Assembly (NCBI RefSeq): GCF_014647375.1
Contig: NZ_BMPB01000008.1
Location: 62,001 to 126,000 of the forward strand
Length of the DNA stretch: 64,000 bases
Origin: Parabacteroides faecis
GTDB taxonomy: Bacteria; Bacteroidota; Bacteroidia; Bacteroidales; Tannerellaceae
Direction: 5' to 3'
Below, piece after piece: positions 26,185 to 33,972 of this stretch (positions are counted from its first letter, which is position 1; each line of letters starts with the position of its first letter). The notes under the pieces are model-generated. The model was given only the letters and a program-made list of their open reading frames with translations, was not told the DNA's origin and made no database searches. The position numbers and the translations under genes are program-made.

Positions 26185-26192
26185 TAACTTTG
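26185..26192 (+). promoter_or_regulatory. -7 element of the V-ATPase operon
   Basis: TAACTTTG fits TAnnTTTG. No matching -33 TTTG at the right distance, so the promoter may need help or my placing may be off. Confidence 0.4.
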
Positions 26193-26241
26193 TAGGCGTT
26201 TAATATTAGGGAAAAATACAATTTAATAAATATATATAGAA

Positions 26242-26832
26242 ATGGATACAAAGATTCAGGAACTGACCGACAAGATCTACAAAGAAGGAGTAGAGAAGGG
26301 GAACGAAGAAGCTGGACGGATCATTGCCGATGCGAATACTCAGAAACAAGCGATTGTTAGCGAGGCGGAAGCGGAAGCAAAACGTATTGTTGCAGCAGCG
26401 CAAAAACAGGCTGCCGAACTGAAAAAGAATACAGAAGCCGAACTGAAGTTATTCGCTACCCAGGCTGTAGAAGCGCTGAAGAGCGAAGTGGTAAACCTTA
26501 TAACCGGAAAGATTACTTCCTCGAATGTGAAAGCGATCGTTTCTGACACTGCATTTATGCAGAAGGTGATCCTTGAAATGGCTAAGGAATGGGCTAAGAA
26601 AGAAGCGATCACTATCCAGACAGCCGATGCGGATGCATTAACCAAATATTTTGAAGCAAATGCCAAATCGTTGCTTGACGGTGGCGTGAAAATAGAAAAA
26701 GTAAGCGGAAAGAAAGCCGATTTTACCATTATTCCTGCCGACGGATCCTATAAAGTAAGCTTCGGGGAAGACGAGTTTGTTGCATTCTTTAAAGAATTCC
26801 TGCGTCCCGGGCTGGTAGAAATGTTGTTCTGA
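26242..26832 (+). CDS. atpE: V-type ATP synthase subunit E
   Basis: A 196-residue peripheral-stalk subunit. The first half is a long helix rich in Ala, Glu and Lys (GNEEAGRIIADANTQKQAIV, AEAEAKRIVAAAQKQAAEL), as expected for the stalk coiled coil, and the second half a globular beta-alpha domain (GGVKIEKVSGKKADFTI, DEFVAFFKEFLRPGLVEMLF). It is the first gene of a seven-gene operon. A TAACTTTG -7 element lies at 26185-26192, 50 bases before the start. The next gene begins after one base. Confidence 0.9.
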   Translation: MDTKIQELTDKIYKEGVEKGNEEAGRIIADANTQKQAIVSEAEAEAKRIVAAAQKQAAELKKNTEAELKLFATQAVEALKSEVVNLITGKITSSNVKAIVSDTAFMQKVILEMAKEWAKKEAITIQTADADALTKYFEANAKSLLDGGVKIEKVSGKKADFTIIPADGSYKVSFGEDEFVAFFKEFLRPGLVEMLF

Positions 26833-26833
26833 T

Positions 26834-27703
26834 ATGAGTAAATACTACTGTCTGATTGCCGGACTCCCTAATATATCATTGGATGATAGTAAGCTGACCT
26901 ATTCCGTTTCTGAATTCAGAAAGGAGTTGGACGGTATTCTTACATCCCGTGATAAGAAGCTGGTAGACTTGTTTTTCCTCAAATTCGATAATAAGAACCT
27001 GCTTAGTTTCTCACAGCGTCCGGACAGTGACCCGGATGAAAAGGGAAGTATAACATACGACGAGTACAAAAGTCTGTTCGATGCTTTGAAGGATGGCGAG
27101 AAGCCGCCTAAGAACAAACAGATTCCTCCTTATTTCATAGAGTTCTTCAAACAGTATCTGGATAGCCAGAAGAAAGAGGAAAAGCTAACGATCTCCTGGG
27201 AAGACCGTCTGGCAGCCCTTTATTACGACTATGCGATGAAATGCAGCAACGGTTTCATCCGTAACTGGTTTGAACTGAACCTCAATATCAATAACATGCT
27301 GACCGCCATAACCTGCCGTAAGTATGGATTTGATAAAGCAGAATATATAGTGGGAAACAACGAGGTAGCGGAGGCTATCCGTACTTCCAATGCCCGTGAT
27401 TTCGGATTGGGAGATGCGGTAGACTATCTGCCCGATCTGCAACGCATTGCTGAAGAGCCCGACCTGATGGCCCGCGAAAAGAAAGTGGATTTGCTGAAAT
27501 GGAAATGGCTGGACGATAATACGTTCTTCAAGACTTTCGATATCGAAAGTGTGTTCGCCTACTTGCTGAAACTGGAAATGATCGAACGCTGGGTTACGCT
27601 GGATAGGGTGACAGGCGAGAAGACTTTCCGCGAAATAGTAGGAGCGATGAAGAAGGGAAGTGATAATGCGTTGGAAGAATTTAAAAGAAACAATAATAAA
27701 TAA
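26834..27703 (+). CDS. DUF2764 protein, V-ATPase-associated subunit
   Basis: A 289-residue soluble, largely helical protein beginning MSKYYCLIAGLPNISLDD. The family is found in V-type ATPase operons of Bacteroidetes and Chlamydiae at the place where other V-ATPases encode subunit C. Its length and helical make-up fit a C-like (central rotor cap) role, which is inferred from position. Tyr-rich and Trp-rich segments (RLAALYYDYAMKCSNGFIRN, LKWKWLDDNTFF) are conserved-looking. It lies 1 base after subunit E and 2 bases before subunit A. Confidence 0.85.
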   Translation: MSKYYCLIAGLPNISLDDSKLTYSVSEFRKELDGILTSRDKKLVDLFFLKFDNKNLLSFSQRPDSDPDEKGSITYDEYKSLFDALKDGEKPPKNKQIPPYFIEFFKQYLDSQKKEEKLTISWEDRLAALYYDYAMKCSNGFIRNWFELNLNINNMLTAITCRKYGFDKAEYIVGNNEVAEAIRTSNARDFGLGDAVDYLPDLQRIAEEPDLMAREKKVDLLKWKWLDDNTFFKTFDIESVFAYLLKLEMIERWVTLDRVTGEKTFREIVGAMKKGSDNALEEFKRNNNK

Positions 27704-27705
27704 TT

Positions 27706-29463
27706 ATGGCTACGAAAGGAATTGTTAGAGGAATCGTATCCAACCTGGTAACCGTCGAGGTGGATGGGCCGGTTTCTCAAAATGAAATCTGTTACATTTC
27801 CGTAGGAGGCGTAAAGCTGATGGCGGAGGTTATTAAAGTAATAGGGAAAGATGCCTTTGTACAGGTATTTGAAAGTACACGTGGGATGCGTGTAGGTGAC
27901 GAAGCCGAGTTTGAAGGGCACATGCTTGAAGTGACATTGGGGCCGGGTATGCTGTCGCGTAACTACGACGGTTTGCAGAATGACCTGGATAAAATGGACG
28001 GCGTGTTCCTGAAACGTGGTGAATATACATTTGCACTCGATAACGATAAATTGTGGGATTACAAGCCGCTGGCGAAGGTTGGTGATACAGTGACTGCCGG
28101 TGACTGGTTGGGCGAAGTGGATGAAAACTTCCAGCCTCATAAGATCATGGTCCCTTTCACGTTTAAAGGCACTTATACTGTAAAGAGCCTGGTGGAAGCC
28201 GGACAATATACCATCAACCAGACGATCGCGGTATTGACAGACGAAGATGGTAAGGATATCGATATTAATATGATACAGCGCTGGCCGGTAAAGAGAGCCA
28301 TCACTTGTTATAAAGAAAAACCGCGTCCATACAAATTGCTGGAAACAGGTGTTCGTACAATCGATACGGTAAACCCGATCGTCGAAGGCGGTACAGGATT
28401 TATCCCCGGCCCGTTCGGTACAGGTAAGACAGTGCTTCAGCACGCTATCTCCAAACAGGCGGAAGCCGATATCGTGATCATCGCTGCCTGCGGTGAACGT
28501 GCGAATGAGGTAGTGGAAATCTTTACCGAGTTCCCCGAACTGATCGACCCGCATACAGGACGTAAATTGATGGAACGTACCATCATTATCGCCAATACTT
28601 CAAACATGCCTGTGGCAGCCCGTGAAGCATCCGTATATACGGCGATGACTCTGGCTGAATATTACCGTAGCATGGGACTGAAGGTATTGTTGATGGCGGA
28701 CTCTACTTCCCGTTGGGCACAGGCTTTGCGTGAGATGTCTAACCGTCTGGAAGAACTTCCGGGACCCGATGCATTCCCGATGGACTTGTCTGCGATCGTG
28801 GCTAACTTTTATGCCCGTGCAGGTTTCGTTCATTTGAATAATGGGGCGACAGGTTCAGTAACCTTTATCGGGACAGTATCACCCGCCGGTGGTAACCTGA
28901 AAGAACCGGTAACGGAAAATACGAAGAAGGTAGCCCGTTGTTTCTACGCTTTGGAGCAGGAACGTGCCGACCGTAAACGTTATCCGGCCGTAAACCCGAT
29001 CGACAGTTATTCAAAATATCTGGAATATCCCGAATTTCAGGAATATATCGCTAAACACATCTCTCCGGAATGGCTCGATAAGGTGAACGAGATCAAGACC
29101 CGTATGTTGCGTGGTAAGGAAATTGCCGAACAGATCAACATCCTGGGTGACGACGGTGTACCTGTAGAATACCATGTTACTTTCTGGAAATCGGAATTGA
29201 TCGACTTCGTGATCCTGCAACAGGATGCGTTCGATACGGTCGATGCCGTGACACCGCTGGCCCGTCAGGAATTTATGCTGGACAAGGTGGTAAAGATCTG
29301 TCATGCGGAATTCCGTTTCGACACCTTCCTCGAAGTAATGGAATATTTCAAACAGATGATTAACATCTTCAAGCAGATGAACTATTCCGAATACGAAAGC
29401 GATCAGTTTAAGAAGTTCAACGATCAACTCGACGCCCTGCTCGCAGAGCGTATGGAAAAATAA
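27706..29463 (+). CDS. atpA: V-type ATP synthase catalytic subunit A
   Basis: Catalytic subunit of 585 residues. Walker A is GPFGTGKT near residue 236, the catalytic Glu lies in CGERANEV near 267, and the A-type insert (non-homologous region) is present before the nucleotide domain (EVDENFQPHKIMVPFTFKG). The motif MADSTSRWAQALREMSNRLE near residue 330 is invariant. The C-terminal helical domain ends at 585. All residues needed for ATP hydrolysis or synthesis appear intact. It is separated from subunit B by 8 bases. Confidence 0.97.
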   Translation: MATKGIVRGIVSNLVTVEVDGPVSQNEICYISVGGVKLMAEVIKVIGKDAFVQVFESTRGMRVGDEAEFEGHMLEVTLGPGMLSRNYDGLQNDLDKMDGVFLKRGEYTFALDNDKLWDYKPLAKVGDTVTAGDWLGEVDENFQPHKIMVPFTFKGTYTVKSLVEAGQYTINQTIAVLTDEDGKDIDINMIQRWPVKRAITCYKEKPRPYKLLETGVRTIDTVNPIVEGGTGFIPGPFGTGKTVLQHAISKQAEADIVIIAACGERANEVVEIFTEFPELIDPHTGRKLMERTIIIANTSNMPVAAREASVYTAMTLAEYYRSMGLKVLLMADSTSRWAQALREMSNRLEELPGPDAFPMDLSAIVANFYARAGFVHLNNGATGSVTFIGTVSPAGGNLKEPVTENTKKVARCFYALEQERADRKRYPAVNPIDSYSKYLEYPEFQEYIAKHISPEWLDKVNEIKTRMLRGKEIAEQINILGDDGVPVEYHVTFWKSELIDFVILQQDAFDTVDAVTPLARQEFMLDKVVKICHAEFRFDTFLEVMEYFKQMINIFKQMNYSEYESDQFKKFNDQLDALLAERMEK

Positions 29464-29471
29464 CAGAACGT

Positions 29472-30791
29472 ATGGCAACAAAAGCATTTCAAAAAATATA
29501 TACGAAGATTACCCAGATCACGAAAGCTACCTGTTCGCTGAAAGCAACGGGAGTTGGGTATGACGAGCTGGCTTCCGTAGACGGCAAGCTGGCACAGGTG
29601 GTAAAGATCATCGGCGACGAGGTTACGCTGCAGGTGTTCTCCGGTACGGAAGGTATCCGTACGAATGCCGAGGTGGTATTCATGGGCAAAGCGCCTACGC
29701 TGAAAGTAGGCGACCAGTTGGCCGGACGTTTCTTCAATGCGTATGGCGACCCGATCGATGGTGGTCCGATCCCGGAAGGAACGGAAGTGGAAATCGGTGG
29801 CCCGTCTGTAAACCCGGTTCGCCGTAAACAGCCGTCAGAACTGATCGCTACGGGTATTGCCGGTATCGACCTGAACAATACGCTGGTAACCGGACAAAAG
29901 ATCCCGTTCTTCGCCGATCCTGACCAGCCGTTCAACCAGGTGATGGCGATGGTAGCCCTGCGTGCCCAATCGGATAAGATCATCCTAGGCGGTATGGGTA
30001 TGACCAACGACGACTACCTGTTCTTTAAAAATACATTTAGCAACGCCGGTGCACTCGATCGTATCGTGAGCTTCATCAATACAACCGAAGACCCGTCCGT
30101 AGAACGTATCCTTATTCCGGATATGGCGCTGTCGGCTGCTGAATACTTCGCCGTACAAAAGAATGAAAAGGTGCTGGTATTGTTGACCGACATGACCAAC
30201 TACGCGGATGCCCTGGCGATCGTATCGAACCGTATGGACCAGATCCCGTCGAAAGACTCTATGCCGGGTTCACTTTATTCCGACTTGGCAAAGATCTACG
30301 AAAAGGCGGTACAGTTCCCGGCAGGTGGTTCCATTACCATTATTGCGGTAACGACTTTGTCCGGTGGCGATATCACACACGCCGTACCTGATAATACCGG
30401 TTATATCACCGAAGGCCAATTGTATCTGCGCCGTGATAGCGATGTCGGTAAAGTAATCGTCGACCCGTTCCGAAGCTTGTCACGTTTGAAACAGCTGGTA
30501 ACAGGAAAGAAGACACGCGAAGATCACCCGCAGGTGATGAATGCTGCCGTTCGTCTGTATGCCGATGCTGCCAATGCAAAGACCAAGATGGAGAATGGTT
30601 TCGACCTGACGGACTACGACAACCGTACACTGTCTTTTGCAAAGGATTATTCGGAAAAGCTGCTGGCTATCGACGTAAACCTCGACACAACCGAAATGCT
30701 CGACGTGGCATGGGGCTTGTTCGGCGAATACTTCAAACCGGCGGAAGTGAATATCAAGCAGGAGTTGGTAGACAAATACTGGAAAAAGTAA
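29472..30791 (+). CDS. atpB: V-type ATP synthase subunit B
   Basis: Non-catalytic nucleotide-binding-fold subunit of 439 residues. It shares the fold of subunit A but lacks a Walker A loop: the region after SELIATGIAGIDLNNTLVTG reads KIPFFADPDQPFNQVMA. The SRMDQIPSKDSMPGSLYSD-like segment (SNRMDQIPSKDSMPGSLYSD) is typical of V-type B. It would alternate with A in the hexamer. A 94-base gap with hairpins separates it from subunit D, the only large gap except that before K. Confidence 0.96.
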   Translation: MATKAFQKIYTKITQITKATCSLKATGVGYDELASVDGKLAQVVKIIGDEVTLQVFSGTEGIRTNAEVVFMGKAPTLKVGDQLAGRFFNAYGDPIDGGPIPEGTEVEIGGPSVNPVRRKQPSELIATGIAGIDLNNTLVTGQKIPFFADPDQPFNQVMAMVALRAQSDKIILGGMGMTNDDYLFFKNTFSNAGALDRIVSFINTTEDPSVERILIPDMALSAAEYFAVQKNEKVLVLLTDMTNYADALAIVSNRMDQIPSKDSMPGSLYSDLAKIYEKAVQFPAGGSITIIAVTTLSGGDITHAVPDNTGYITEGQLYLRRDSDVGKVIVDPFRSLSRLKQLVTGKKTREDHPQVMNAAVRLYADAANAKTKMENGFDLTDYDNRTLSFAKDYSEKLLAIDVNLDTTEMLDVAWGLFGEYFKPAEVNIKQELVDKYWKK

Positions 30792-30868
30792 GAACGGTCC
30801 GCAAACCGTTCCATTCGGATGAAAAAAGAATTTCTCTCGGAAGAAACCGGAATTCCATCCGAAAGGAA
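30792..30868. repeat. Hairpin repeat between V-ATPase B and D genes
   Basis: The gap starts with a small stem GAACGGT/ACCGTTC (30792-30810), then a larger hairpin with TTCGGATG (about 30814-30821) and CATCCGAA (about 30856-30863). The part 30819-30868 matches the Bat-operon repeat at 6297-6346, sharing GAAAAA-GAA, TTTCTC-CGGA-GAAA and TCCGAAAGGAAT blocks. A dispersed family is likely; it may attenuate or stabilise the downstream transcript. Confidence 0.65.
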
Positions 30869-30885
30869 TTAAAAAACGATATAAT

Positions 30886-31509
30886 ATGGCAATAAAGTTT
30901 CAATATAATAAAACCTCTCTTCAGCAATTGGAAAAGCAGCTGAAGATGCGCGAGCGTTCCCTGCCTACGATTAAAAGCAAGGAAAGTGCGTTGCGTATCG
31001 AAGTGAAGCGGACCAAGGATGAAGTGACAAAATTGGAACTTCAGCTGGAAAAAGAGATTCAGAGCTACGAGAACATGGTGGCTTTGTGGAACGAGTTCTC
31101 TCCCGAACTGATTGCGGTGAAGGATGTGACACTCTCTACGAAGAAGATTGCCGGTGTGATCGTTCCTGTATTGGACGAGATTCAGTTTGAGATCGGACAT
31201 TACAGTCTCTTTAATTCCCCTGCCTGGTTTACCGATGGTGTCGAGCTGCTGAAAAAGCTGGCGCGTACCGGGATAGAAGCCGAGTTTTCGGGAATGAAGC
31301 TGGAGTTATTGGAGCATGCCAGGAAGAAGACCACTCAGAAGGTAAACCTCTTTGAGAAGGTACAGATCCCCGGCTATAAAGATGCGATCCGTAAGGTGAA
31401 ACGATTTATGGAAGACGAAGAAAGTCTTTCCAAGTCGTCACAGAAGATCATGCGGGCTAACCAGGAAAAGCGTAAAGCAAAAGAACAAAAAGAGGAGGCT
31501 GGCGTATGA
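30886..31509 (+). CDS. atpD: V-type ATP synthase subunit D
   Basis: Central-shaft subunit of 207 residues. N- and C-terminal helices form the coiled coil (KTSLQQLEKQLKMRERSLPT, LFEKVQIPGYKDAIRKVKRF), with a small globular middle. The lysine-rich end (RANQEKRKAKEQKEEAGV) is usual. It overlaps subunit I by 4 bases (ATGA), so translation is coupled. The gene fits the family length. Confidence 0.93.
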   Translation: MAIKFQYNKTSLQQLEKQLKMRERSLPTIKSKESALRIEVKRTKDEVTKLELQLEKEIQSYENMVALWNEFSPELIAVKDVTLSTKKIAGVIVPVLDEIQFEIGHYSLFNSPAWFTDGVELLKKLARTGIEAEFSGMKLELLEHARKKTTQKVNLFEKVQIPGYKDAIRKVKRFMEDEESLSKSSQKIMRANQEKRKAKEQKEEAGV

Positions 31510-33326
31510 TAGTAAAAATGAGTAAATATGCCTTTATGGTATATCACAGGGAATATGATTCGTTCCTGGCACAATTGCGCGAACTGGGTGTCGTGCATGT
31601 GAAAGAGGGCAAGTCTATTCTCGATAATGCAGAACTTCAGGATATACTGGCTATACGTAAGCGTGTCAACTTGTTAATGCGCTTTTTCAAGAACCTGAAT
31701 TCAGGAACGAAGGAGCTTCAGTTGGCTCCGGCCCGTGAACTGGATAAGAAAGCGGGACTGAAGTTGATCCAGAAGATAGAAGAATTGCAGGATAAGAAAG
31801 TGCAGCTTCAGTCCGTGAAAGCATCCCTTGAAAAGGATATTGCTTATATGGAGATCTGGGGTGATTTCAGTTGGGCTAATTTCAATCGTCTGAAGAAGGC
31901 TGGATATGATATTACGTTCTGGACTTGCCCGACGGCTAAGTATGAACCGAAATGGGGTGATGAGTACAATGCTGTATTGATCAACAATTTCCAGTCGGTT
32001 ACTTATTTCCTTACTATAACGAAAGTCGGTACGACGATCGACATAGATGCGGAACGTCCGAAGATGCCGGACAGAGGCTTGCAGAAACTGAATGCACGTC
32101 TCGACCTGTTAAAGCAGGAAATGAAGGTATTGGATGCTGAAATGAAAAAGCTGGCAGCGTCTGATTATAATACGCTCGATTTGTTTGACAAGAATTTGCA
32201 GAATGAGTTCAATCTGTCGAATGTGCTTGTGCAAACCGATCGTCAGGCAGGCGATAAGTTGATGTTGCTGGAAGGCTGGGTACCTACGGAGAAGGCTCCT
32301 GCTATGGAGGAAACGCTTGAAAAGGATGGTTACTTCTATCAGCCATTGGAAATAGAAGAGGGAGATAAAGTACCTATTCTGTTAAAGAATGGGAAGTTTG
32401 CCAAACTATACGAGCCGATCACAAAAATGTTCTCTTTGCCTAATTACGCAGAGTTTGACCCGACACCGTTCTTTGCTCCGTTCTTCATGTTATTCTTCGG
32501 ACTTTGTTTCGGAGATGGTGGGTACGGACTGTTAATGATTATTGCCTGTACGATCCTGAAACGGAAAGTTAATCCGGACTACAAGCCTTATTTGAGTTTG
32601 TTCCAGTATCTTGGACTGGCGACATTGATCGTCGGAACTCTTACCGGTTCGTTTTTCGGTATCGCTTTGGTCGACATACCTGCTTTTGCTTCAGTGAAAG
32701 AGTATTTTGTTTCGAGCGACAATCTGATGACGTTCTCGATCATAATCGGATTGGTACAGATTCTGTTCGGAAAGACGATCGCTGCACTGAAGATCATGTC
32801 ACAGAAGGGCAAGAAATATGGTATTGCACCATTGGCATGGGTATTCATTATCCTGGCATTATGTCTTGTTTTCGGTTTGCCGATGCTGGACGTACAGTTA
32901 CCGGAAGTAGTGAAAAATATTTTCCTGGTGATAGCCGGACTGGGATTGCTGGTAGCCTTCCTTTACAATACGCCGGGTAAGAATATCTTCCTGAACTTCG
33001 GTACAGGTCTGTGGAATACCTATAACATGGCTTCCGGACTGCTGGGTGATACATTGTCTTATATCCGTCTGTTCGCTATCGGTCTGACCGGTGCGATCCT
33101 GGGTGGCGTATTCAATTCGCTGGCTGTGGATATGACGGAAGGTATGAACATCGTATTGCGTGTGATCTGTATGTTGCTGATCCTTTTGGTCGGCCATGCG
33201 ATCAACATCGGTCTGTGTACCATCAGTTCACTGGTTCACCCACTCCGTTTGATCTTCGTAGAGTATTATAAGAATGCAGAGTTCGAAGGTGGCGGTAAGG
33301 CTTACCAACCTTTCAAAAAAGCATAA
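31506..33326 (+). CDS. atpI: V-type ATP synthase subunit I
   Basis: Membrane subunit of 606 residues, equivalent to eukaryotic subunit a. The N-terminal soluble half has long helices (residues about 1-300). The C-terminal half has about seven transmembrane helices, from FAPFFMLFFGLCFGDGGYGL to the last LVGHAINIGLCTISSLVHPL. The half-channel region with the essential arginine is represented by SYIRLFAIGLTGAILGGVF, where the Arg sits in the conserved SYxRLxAxGL motif. Translation begins at the ATG overlapping the stop of subunit D. A 54-base gap precedes subunit K. Confidence 0.94.
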   Translation: MIVKMSKYAFMVYHREYDSFLAQLRELGVVHVKEGKSILDNAELQDILAIRKRVNLLMRFFKNLNSGTKELQLAPARELDKKAGLKLIQKIEELQDKKVQLQSVKASLEKDIAYMEIWGDFSWANFNRLKKAGYDITFWTCPTAKYEPKWGDEYNAVLINNFQSVTYFLTITKVGTTIDIDAERPKMPDRGLQKLNARLDLLKQEMKVLDAEMKKLAASDYNTLDLFDKNLQNEFNLSNVLVQTDRQAGDKLMLLEGWVPTEKAPAMEETLEKDGYFYQPLEIEEGDKVPILLKNGKFAKLYEPITKMFSLPNYAEFDPTPFFAPFFMLFFGLCFGDGGYGLLMIIACTILKRKVNPDYKPYLSLFQYLGLATLIVGTLTGSFFGIALVDIPAFASVKEYFVSSDNLMTFSIIIGLVQILFGKTIAALKIMSQKGKKYGIAPLAWVFIILALCLVFGLPMLDVQLPEVVKNIFLVIAGLGLLVAFLYNTPGKNIFLNFGTGLWNTYNMASGLLGDTLSYIRLFAIGLTGAILGGVFNSLAVDMTEGMNIVLRVICMLLILLVGHAINIGLCTISSLVHPLRLIFVEYYKNAEFEGGGKAYQPFKKA

Positions 33327-33380
33327 ACAAAACGTGATTTAAATAATAACAAAAAAATAATTAAACAAACAAATTTCATT

Positions 33381-33833
33381 ATGGAACCAATTTTATTAGC
33401 TTATCTTGGTATTGCGTTGATGACAGGTTTAACCTTTATCGGCAGTAGTTATGGTGTAACAATCTGCGGTAACGCAGTAGTAGGAGCAATGAAGAAGAAC
33501 CCGGATGCATTGGGTACTTACATCGCATTGAGTGCGTTGCCTTCTTCACAAGGTTTGTACGGATTCGTAGGTTATTTCATGATGCAGAAATTCCTGGTTG
33601 AAAGCATTACGATGCTGAATGCAACAGCTATATTCGGTGCCGGTCTGGTATTAGGATTCGCTGGTTTATTCTCTTCTATCCGTCAGGCAGAAGTTTGTGC
33701 AAACGGTATTGCCGGTGTTGGTGCTGGTCATAACGTATTCGGTGCAACGATGGTAATGGCTGTATTCCCTGAGTTGTATGCAATCTTGGCTTTGCTGGTT
33801 GTTATCCTGATCGGCGGAACTCTTCCGGTGTAA
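33381..33833 (+). CDS. atpK: V-type ATP synthase subunit K (rotor ring), probable sodium site
   Basis: A 150-residue proteolipid with four transmembrane helices formed by a duplicated hairpin. The essential carboxylate is Glu131 in FPELYAIL, and the first hairpin has Gln57 in the same place (SSQGLYGF). From memory, the Enterococcus hirae NtpK sodium ligands are Leu61, Thr64, Gln65, Gln110 and Glu139. Shifting each by 8 gives Leu53, Ser56, Gln57, Gln102 and Glu131 here, all matching except a Thr-to-Ser change that keeps the oxygen. This supports sodium rather than proton coupling, though it needs testing. It ends the operon, followed by a strong terminator. Confidence 0.93.
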   Translation: MEPILLAYLGIALMTGLTFIGSSYGVTICGNAVVGAMKKNPDALGTYIALSALPSSQGLYGFVGYFMMQKFLVESITMLNATAIFGAGLVLGFAGLFSSIRQAEVCANGIAGVGAGHNVFGATMVMAVFPELYAILALLVVILIGGTLPV

Positions 33834-33856
33834 TATTTAGTATTTAACATAGTAGT

Positions 33857-33894
33857 ATCCCCTGTTTTATCGGTTGATAAGACAGGGGATTTTT
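33857..33894 (+). terminator. Terminator of the V-ATPase operon
   Basis: Arms ATCCCCTGTTTTATC and GATAAGACAGGGGAT pair (one wobble), with a T-run after. Confidence 0.88.
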
Positions 33895-33972
33895 AGTTTA
33901 TATGGCGAAAGAAAAAATATTTACTTACATTTGTATGAATTGCAAGCAAACAATATAACACAATTGTAAAAT

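Noticed and set aside
27559..28554. Long antisense frame of 331 codons over the start of V-ATPase subunit A and the end of DUF2764.
   Set aside because: It lies opposite strongly conserved genes, has no recognisable domain, and its composition is that of a shadow frame.
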